From Nitrosotalea sp. (lineage in GTDB: Archaea > Thermoproteota > Nitrososphaeria > Nitrososphaerales > Nitrosopumilaceae), in the NCBI GenBank assembly GCA_023251295.1, contig JAHEYZ010000006.1, positions 1,655-41,307 on the forward strand: a DNA stretch of 39,653 nt. The letters are read 5' to 3'. The notes below the pieces were generated by a model. That model ran no database searches and was not told where the DNA came from. It saw only the letters and a program-made list of their open reading frames with translations. Shown here in pieces: positions 34,498-39,653 of this stretch. Within the stretch, counting starts at the first letter, position 1. Each line of letters opens with the position of its first letter. Position numbers and translations under genes: made by a program.

Positions 34498-35355
34498 ATG
34501 AACAAAACAACAGTAGAGATTACTGTAGTAGGAAGGGATCATGAAGGAGTAGTTGCTGGTTTTACTAATTTCATATTTCAAAGGGGCGGAAACATTGAGA
34601 AAATAAACCAAAATGTGGTTAGAGGATTATTTGGAATGTATCTTGAAGCGTCCTTTATTCAAAAAATTGATATAAAAAAATTTGATCGCGAAGTGGAAGA
34701 ATTAGCAAAACGCTTGAAGATGGAAGTAAATACACATCATGAAGCTGTTCTTAGAAAAAAAGTCGCAGTATTGGTAACAAAAGAATCTCATTGTCTTGAA
34801 GCCATTTTAGATGCCAAATCAAAAAATCAATTAAGAGGTGAGGTTAGTGTCATAATAGGCACAGAAAACACCCTTTCTCCATTTGCAAGAAAATCAAAAA
34901 TTCCATTTGTGTTAGTAAATGACTTAGATCAATCAAAGGCGGAAGAAAAGATCCTTTCTATAGTAAAACGATACAATACAGACTTGATTGTTCTAGCAAG
35001 ATACATGCGTATTTTGTCTCCAAATTTTGTTTGGAGATATCCAAATAGAATTATTAACATACATCCTTCATTGTTACCAGCATTTCCAGGCGCGTTTGCA
35101 TATATGCAAGCGTATGAACGCGGTGCCAAGATAGTTGGATGCACGGCTCATTATGTTACTGAAGATTTGGATCAAGGACCAATAATCTTTCAGGACGCTT
35201 TTGCAATTGATACCAATGAGACAGTGGAATCATTAAAAAAGAAAGGTCAGAGAATTGAGGCGAAAACTTTGTTGGAAGCAGTACGGATGCATCTTGAGGG
35301 ACGACTTGAGGTGTATTGGGGAAAGGTTCACGTCAAATCTAAGCGATCTAGATGA
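34498..35355 (+). CDS. purU: Formyltetrahydrofolate deformylase
   Basis: Hydrolyses 10-formyl-tetrahydrofolate to formate and tetrahydrofolate, supplying formate (for example to PurT) or balancing one-carbon pools. The 285-aa protein has an N-terminal ACT domain (EITVVGRDHEGVVAGFT) and a C-terminal formyltransferase fold. That fold carries the active-site INIHPSLLPAFPGAFAYMQAY and the conserved GCTAHYVTEDLDQGPII with the catalytic histidine and aspartate. Its stop overlaps the next ATG by 4 nt (ATGA), coupling it to the creatininase-family gene. Confidence 0.93.
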   Translation: MNKTTVEITVVGRDHEGVVAGFTNFIFQRGGNIEKINQNVVRGLFGMYLEASFIQKIDIKKFDREVEELAKRLKMEVNTHHEAVLRKKVAVLVTKESHCLEAILDAKSKNQLRGEVSVIIGTENTLSPFARKSKIPFVLVNDLDQSKAEEKILSIVKRYNTDLIVLARYMRILSPNFVWRYPNRIINIHPSLLPAFPGAFAYMQAYERGAKIVGCTAHYVTEDLDQGPIIFQDAFAIDTNETVESLKKKGQRIEAKTLLEAVRMHLEGRLEVYWGKVHVKSKRSR

Positions 35356-36059
35356 TAGATATAGTTCATCTACAGGATCCTTATCTTAGGAAACTGATAA
35401 AAACTAAAAAACAAACTGCAATCATTCCGATAGGTTCTATTGAACAGCATGGTCCTCATTTACCAATTTCCACAGATTCTGATATAGTGTCAGAGATAGC
35501 ACGAAGAATTTCAAAAAAAACAGATTTTTTGATGCTGCCTACAATAAACTATGGAGTTTCATCTGAACATTTTCCCTTTTTTAATATTAGTGTTACAAGA
35601 ACAACACTACAAAGAATTCTTATAGAATTATGTATTTCATTATGGAAAAATAAAGTTGAGACTATAATAATTCTTAATGGACATCATGGAAACCAAAATG
35701 CTTTACACAACATTCCCAAAAAAATACATCTTCTTTCAAAAGGAAAGGTGAAGGTCTCTGTATTTTCGTACTGGCACTTTATGAAAAGAGATTTTGATCA
35801 TGCAGGATTTGTAGAGACATCACTGATGCTTGCAATATCAAAAAAAGTAAAGATGAAAAAAGCTTTGAAAGGTTTTACTACTAATGGACTCTCTAAAAAA
35901 CAAAAATTGCAAGCAAACAAACTTGCTTCAAAATCTTTCATTTCTGTAGCAAGAAATGGAGTGTGGGGAGATCCTAGAAATGCCACTGCAAAAGAAGGTA
36001 GTAAAATCTTGTCAGAAATTGTACAATCTTTTCTAAAAGAGTCAAACTTGCCTTACTGA
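35352..36059 (+). CDS. Creatininase-family amidohydrolase (ArfB-like candidate)
   Basis: A 235-aa metal-dependent amidohydrolase. It has the family metal motifs PIGSIEQHGPHLPISTDSDI and NGHHGNQNA, and the later HAGFVETSLML. Archaeal members include ArfB, which deformylates an early intermediate of riboflavin and F420 synthesis; creatininase and MftE are others. Co-translation with purU, another formate-releasing enzyme, favours a formyl-amide substrate, but that is inference. The start is the ATG at 35352, overlapping the purU stop. Confidence 0.8.
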   Translation: MIDIVHLQDPYLRKLIKTKKQTAIIPIGSIEQHGPHLPISTDSDIVSEIARRISKKTDFLMLPTINYGVSSEHFPFFNISVTRTTLQRILIELCISLWKNKVETIIILNGHHGNQNALHNIPKKIHLLSKGKVKVSVFSYWHFMKRDFDHAGFVETSLMLAISKKVKMKKALKGFTTNGLSKKQKLQANKLASKSFISVARNGVWGDPRNATAKEGSKILSEIVQSFLKESNLPY

Positions 36060-36097
36060 CAAAACCCCAAAATTACACCAATGAAATTTTAATATAT

Positions 36098-36115
36098 ACC
36101 CTCTATACAGGGGGT
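36098..36115. repeat. Inverted repeat downstream of the Sm-like gene's TATA box
   Basis: ACCCTC and GGGGGT pair across TATACA (one G-U), just after an AATATATA TATA-like element. It would fall in the start of the leader or act as an operator. Confidence 0.4.
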
Positions 36116-36129
36116 AATAAGTGAAATAA

Positions 36130-36360
36130 ATGTCAGTAGATATGGCAGTAAAAGTACTTGATGAGAGCCTCAACAAAGTCGTCCTTATCAAACTAAAGGG
36201 CGGTAAAGTAATCAGAGGTAACTTACATGGTTTTGACCAACACATGAATCTGCTACTCGACTCATCAGAAGAGATCCCTTCTGAGGGCGAAACAAAGAGT
36301 CTTGGAACCATAGTTGTCCGTGGAGACAATGTGGTAATCATATCTCCACCACCAAAGTGA
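36130..36360 (+). CDS. Sm-like archaeal protein (LSm)
   Basis: A 76-aa RNA-binding ring protein of the Sm/LSm fold. It shows Sm1 ([27 protein letters not shown]) and Sm2 ([14 protein letters not shown]). LSm followed by L37e is a common archaeal pair. The ATG at 36130 is about 34 nt from the TATA-like element at 36091-36098, so it should have a short leader with the inverted repeat. Confidence 0.95.
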   Translation: MSVDMAVKVLDESLNKVVLIKLKGGKVIRGNLHGFDQHMNLLLDSSEEIPSEGETKSLGTIVVRGDNVVIISPPPK

Positions 36361-36366
36361 TAGTTC

Positions 36367-36534
36367 ATGACTAAAGGCACAACTTCAATGGGTGGCTATA
36401 CAAAAAAACATCCTCATATTAGATGCAGAAGATGTGGAAAAAATTCATTCCATGCACGACATAAACGCTGTGCTAGTTGTGGGTATCCAGATTCTAGGAT
36501 TAGAAAATATACATGGATCAAATGGTATACCTAA
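36367..36534 (+). CDS. rpl37e: 50S ribosomal protein L37e (missed by ORF track)
   Basis: A 55-aa ribosomal zinc-ribbon protein, too short for the provided track. Translation gives [20 protein letters not shown] at the start, then CRRCGKN and CASCGY zinc pairs, and the family tail [10 protein letters not shown]. It starts 6 nt after the LSm stop and its own stop touches the next ATG. The track ORF at 36392-36595 is a shadow in another frame. Confidence 0.95.
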   Translation: MTKGTTSMGGYTKKHPHIRCRRCGKNSFHARHKRCASCGYPDSRIRKYTWIKWYT

Positions 36535-37437
36535 ATGCAAGAACTTGTACTTGTTCTTGGTTCAGTTGCAGGGGCATGTACAGCGGTTGCAATAGATAAG
36601 ATCCCCAAACGTAAAACGGATAAGTTTGTTTTAAGAGCAAACCCAATAATAAAAAATCAAATTCAGTCACTGGAGATAGAAAAGGACATTCTTACAAAAA
36701 CCATATCTAGATTATATCAAAACGAATCAGAACTTTCAAAAATTCAGCGTGATAAGCTTTTACTCAGATACCAAAACCAGCTTGGACTTGTTATAGCAAA
36801 AATTGAAAAACTTGAAGCTGCAAGTAAGCATCCTGACATTGGGCCATTAGGCGATGGTTTGGTTACATTAATGGATCAAAAGCTTTCTGAGTTAGATAAA
36901 AAATTATATGAAATATCTTCCAAAATATCAGTAGCAGCTATTTTACCTCAGATAAAGCAGCAGGAGCCAATCAAAGAAGTCATTATAGAAAAACCTGAGA
37001 TAAAGAAAATAGAAACAAAGATTGAGCCATCAAAGGAAAAGAATTATGCTACACTACCACCCGTTGAAATTCCAGTTACTGAACATCATAAATCAGTGGA
37101 GCTTATCACACTTACAGAAATTCCAAACAAGATGCCAGAATTCCCTCTAGAGTTTGTAAAATCATCTCTTATTGTTACACCAAAACAGATCAAGGAGGAA
37201 ATAATTGCAGAACGTCACATCGACATAGAAAAACCAAGAAATAGAGAAGTTGAACAAATTATAGAAATACTAAAACCTGAACCAGTTCAACCTCCTGCTG
37301 AAAAGAAGATCCAAATTCCATCAGCAGTAAAGATCCCAGAAGATGAAAAATTAGAAGATGATGACAAAGATATTGATAAGATAAAAAACGAGATAATGAA
37401 GGCCCTCTCTAAACTTGAGCAAGTAGAGGTAGAATAG
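36535..37437 (+). CDS. Membrane-anchored coiled-coil protein of unknown function
   Basis: A 300-aa protein. A hydrophobic N-terminal segment (ELVLVLGSVAGACTAVAI) may be a membrane anchor. A coiled-coil region covers about residues 40-145 (IQSLEIEKDILTKTISRLY, KLSELDKKLYEISSKIS). A long low-complexity acidic, Pro- and Lys-rich part follows (EKPEIKKIETKIEP), then a short helical acidic tail. It is not recognised. It starts directly after the L37e stop and ends directly before the rpiA start, so it lies inside a gap-free operon. Confidence 0.75.
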   Translation: MQELVLVLGSVAGACTAVAIDKIPKRKTDKFVLRANPIIKNQIQSLEIEKDILTKTISRLYQNESELSKIQRDKLLLRYQNQLGLVIAKIEKLEAASKHPDIGPLGDGLVTLMDQKLSELDKKLYEISSKISVAAILPQIKQQEPIKEVIIEKPEIKKIETKIEPSKEKNYATLPPVEIPVTEHHKSVELITLTEIPNKMPEFPLEFVKSSLIVTPKQIKEEIIAERHIDIEKPRNREVEQIIEILKPEPVQPPAEKKIQIPSAVKIPEDEKLEDDDKDIDKIKNEIMKALSKLEQVEVE

Positions 37438-38115
37438 TTGACTGTGGATGATGCCATAAAGGCATTGTCAAGTGATATACTAAAACTTGTGAATGATAAT
37501 TATGTTTTAGGACTTGGAAGCGGAAGGGCTGCAACTGCACTAGTCAGGTACCTTTCATCACATCTGAAGGAAAAAAACATCACAGTAAAAGCAGTGCCTA
37601 CTTCATTACAAATTAAATTAGAGGCTGAAAAATGCGGCATCTCCATAATTGAGGCAGATCAAATAGAGCACGTCGATATTGTTTTTGATGGAGCAGATCA
37701 AATAGATGAAAAAAGAAATATGATAAAAGGTGGCGGTGGAGCACTTTTGCGAGAAAAAATTCTCATAAACGTAGCAAAAAAAGTAGTCATTATTGCTGAT
37801 GAATCTAAATTTGTAAAAAAACTAAATCATAGCGTACCAATTGAAGTACATCCATTTGCTAGAAACATAGCTGCAAAACAGATACAAAAATGCGGCGGCA
37901 AACCTCTTCTTCGCACCATAGATCGTGGTTATCCATTTGTTACAGAAAATGGAAACATAATTTTAGACAGTGATTTTGGTGAGATATTAAACCCAGAAGA
38001 ACTAGCTGAAAAGATTATTCGAATTCCAGGAGTCATTGAAGTTGGCATCTTTACAAGAAAGCCAGACATTCTTTACAAAGTAAAAGAAAATGGCAAATTC
38101 GATGTGTTGAGCTAA
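37438..38115 (+). CDS. rpiA: Ribose-5-phosphate isomerase A
   Basis: Interconverts ribose-5-phosphate and ribulose-5-phosphate. The 225-aa protein has VLGLGSGRAATALVRYL (substrate loop), FDGADQID with the catalytic acidic residues, KGGGGALLREK and the late EVHPFA. Start is TTG at 37438, directly after the preceding stop, or GTG at 37444. Its stop overlaps the stop of the convergent amidohydrolase gene. Confidence 0.94.
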   Translation: MTVDDAIKALSSDILKLVNDNYVLGLGSGRAATALVRYLSSHLKEKNITVKAVPTSLQIKLEAEKCGISIIEADQIEHVDIVFDGADQIDEKRNMIKGGGGALLREKILINVAKKVVIIADESKFVKKLNHSVPIEVHPFARNIAAKQIQKCGGKPLLRTIDRGYPFVTENGNIILDSDFGEILNPEELAEKIIRIPGVIEVGIFTRKPDILYKVKENGKFDVLS

Positions 38116-39500
38116 ACAGATCTTGCAATAAATTTTCCATATCCTTGTTTGCCCATCACTTTGAAATCTTCTGCTACTATTTCACCTCTTACAAGTGTCT
38201 TAACAGGCCAGCCTTTTAGATTCCATCCATCATATACGGTATAATCTGAAAACCCGTCAAGAAGATCGCTTGATACCTTGTTTTCTTTTTTTAGATCCAC
38301 TAGAACAATGTCAGCATCAGAATCTTTTTGTATAATGCCCTTTTTGGGAAACATTCCAAATATCCTAGATGCCTTTAGACTAGTTAGTTCTGCTAGTTGT
38401 GATAGCGTAATTCTGCCCTTGTTTATTCCCTCACTGATCAATAAAGGCAACATGGTTCCTATGCCTGGAAAACCTGCAAGTGCTCCCCAGACATCATTTC
38501 CACCCAGCTTTAGTTTGAGTTGATTTGCAACATGATCTGTTCCTATTGAATCAATTGTTCCAGACCTGACTTCGTTCCATATTCCGTCAACATCCTTTGA
38601 ACTTCTTATAGGTGGCATTACTTTTGCAAGATATCCTTTTTGAGATTCATATGACAATGTGAGATAATGTGGACATGTTTCAACATAGATTTTTGTGCCA
38701 GTTTTTTTTTCTTCACGTATTGCGTTCATGGCTCCCTGCGATCCAATATGAACAAAGTATAGAGTGCAACCAACTTTTTTTGCTATCTTCGAAACAGTTT
38801 TTATGGCTTTTACCTCAGAGGCGACAGATCTGCTTTCAGACCAAGCACCTAGACCATCTTTGTTTTTTTCCTTGGCTTCCCTTATTCCACAAGAACACAT
38901 CTGGTAATCCTCCGCATGAACCAAAACAGGACAGGCAAGTGATGCTGCAGTTGAAACTATTTTTTCAACCATTTCAGAATTAATTTCAACTTTTTCTTCA
39001 TTTAGTGAATTTGTTCTTGGTTCCATGTCTGTGTAAACATGCCCCACATCTTCACCAAGATTCATGTAGAGTTTGAATGAAGTAATTCCTTTTTTTGTAC
39101 AGTATTCCATTTCGTTGATTTGATCTTTTTTCAGAATTGATGCATGTATCGTGTAATCGATATAATGAGATTTTGAGCTTTCGGCAAGATGCGAGTCGAG
39201 AAGTTTTTTGTAAGAACCACCTAGTCTAAGCATTCTCATCATTGTTGTAACACCGCCTATTGCTGCAACTCTTGATTCAGTCACTGCAGCTTTTTCAATA
39301 GCAGAATAAACACCATAATGTACATGCGGATCTATTACTCCAGGAATTGAGACTAATCCTCTCGCATTAATTTTTACACTGCATTGAGGAATTTCACTTG
39401 TCAGATTAACAATTTTTCCCTCGTCAATTACAATATTTTTTTCAACGATTCCTGTGGGCAGTACTACATGTGAATCAATAATAACAGTGTCAAAAGTCAC
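38112..39500 (-). CDS. Cyclic amidohydrolase (dihydroorotase/hydantoinase family)
   Basis: A 462-aa TIM-barrel hydrolase that opens cyclic amide rings. The metal ligands are in DPHVHYG, the bridging carboxylated lysine in SFKLYMNLG, further ligands in VHAED and FVHIGS, and the final aspartate in IGTDHV. Together these fit the dihydroorotase, hydantoinase and allantoinase group. The length and the KLYMN form are closer to dihydropyrimidinase/hydantoinase types than to short dihydroorotases. No pyrimidine genes are nearby. The ATG at 39500 has a CTTAAAGAATAA element about 29 nt upstream. Confidence 0.85.
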   Translation of the reverse strand: MTFDTVIIDSHVVLPTGIVEKNIVIDEGKIVNLTSEIPQCSVKINARGLVSIPGVIDPHVHYGVYSAIEKAAVTESRVAAIGGVTTMMRMLRLGGSYKKLLDSHLAESSKSHYIDYTIHASILKKDQINEMEYCTKKGITSFKLYMNLGEDVGHVYTDMEPRTNSLNEEKVEINSEMVEKIVSTAASLACPVLVHAEDYQMCSCGIREAKEKNKDGLGAWSESRSVASEVKAIKTVSKIAKKVGCTLYFVHIGSQGAMNAIREEKKTGTKIYVETCPHYLTLSYESQKGYLAKVMPPIRSSKDVDGIWNEVRSGTIDSIGTDHVANQLKLKLGGNDVWGALAGFPGIGTMLPLLISEGINKGRITLSQLAELTSLKASRIFGMFPKKGIIQKDSDADIVLVDLKKENKVSSDLLDGFSDYTVYDGWNLKGWPVKTLVRGEIVAEDFKVMGKQGYGKFIARSV

Positions 39501-39575
39501 TAGTGTTTTTCTCAGAAACCTAGTATTATTCTTTAAGTAAATGAATAAAAACAGAGAGGATTCTTGGTATGAAAA

Positions 39576-39651
39576 GGGCCAGTAGTCTAGTGGTAGTGAT
39601 GCCGCGTTCGCAACGCGGATGTCGGGGGTTCAAATCCCCCCTGGTCCACCA
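39576..39651 (+). tRNA. tRNA-Ala(CGC), CCA encoded
   Basis: Acceptor GGGCCAG/CTGGTCC has the G3-U70 alanine identity pair. The anticodon stem CCGCG/CGCGG encloses loop TTCGCAA (anticodon CGC), the T arm is GGGGG-TTCAAAT-CCCCC, and A73 is followed by an encoded CCA. Two bases remain after it in the window. Confidence 0.96.
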
Positions 39652-39653
39652 TT

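Noticed and set aside
36392-36595. 67-aa ORF in the LSm operon
   Set aside because: It overlaps rpl37e in another frame; L37e has zinc pairs and the family tail.

Overview
The window is a dense, AT-rich piece of a chromosome from an ammonia-oxidising-type archaeon (Nitrososphaerota/Thaumarchaeota, most like the Nitrosopumilaceae). The evidence is archaeal information-processing genes throughout (clamp loader subunits, MCM, GINS, Hel308, Alba, aIF6, aIF5B, L7Ae, S28e, L24e, L37e, an Sm-like protein, archease). Many genes are leaderless, with a TATA-like element about 25 nt before an ATG, GTG or TTG start. Secreted proteins carry the NNAKWWS-type repeats common in this phylum. No phage, IS element, CRISPR array, rRNA or toxin-antitoxin locus was seen. 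No gene-free stretch exceeds about 220 nt.

Layout. 1-3140: rfcL (cut by the window edge) with an unknown upstream partner, divergent from an inositol monophosphatase/FBPase-type gene. 3190-3474: tRNA-Asp with a 33-nt insertion in its D arm, and tRNA-Lys. 3692-5872: a small unknown gene, argH, and a DUF59/MIP18 protein that shares one symmetric TATA box with argH. 5873-9128: a four-gene succinate dehydrogenase operon (sdhA-C-D-B), divergent from a PadR regulator with a tandem near-palindrome on its promoter. 9774-13279: an isocitrate lyase-family enzyme, Alba, a secreted protein, tRNA-Ala, a ferredoxin/flavin reductase, tRNA-Pro and another secreted protein. 13438-16680: a nucleotidyltransferase-like gene, then ilvE, a Gfo/Idh/MocA dehydrogenase, a Trm112-like zinc protein and a hexapeptide acetyltransferase, tightly packed. 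16677-22624, minus strand: gins23, mcm, hel308, a MraY/Alg7-type glycan transferase and a small membrane protein, each overlapping the next. 22744-25589: rfcS, tRNA-Ser, a repeat-bearing secreted protein and an orphan gene pair. 25618-29612: two tandem zinc-type ferredoxins, aIF6, hisS, archease and thioredoxin. 29609-34013: the rpl7ae-rps28e-rpl24e-ndk-infB operon and glmM. 34065-36059: tRNA-Leu, a mini B-box protein, purU and a creatininase-family gene. 36130-38115: Sm-like protein, L37e (55 aa, absent from the ORF track), a coiled-coil protein and rpiA. 38112-39651: a cyclic amidohydrolase and tRNA-Ala.

How the genes fit together. Replication and repair genes (RFC-L, RFC-S, GINS23, MCM, Hel308) lie near each other and include a divergent gins23/rfcS promoter. 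A sugar-nucleotide cassette meets the lipid-linked glycan transferase tail to tail, suggesting a shared role in surface glycans. Five convergent gene pairs abut or overlap at their stop codons. Most of the window is core chromosome. The most unusual items are the tRNA-Asp insertion, the operators and promoters read from sequence, the ferredoxin pair with different losses of zinc ligands, and several conserved-looking orphan genes. I see no clearly new multi-gene system and do not claim one.
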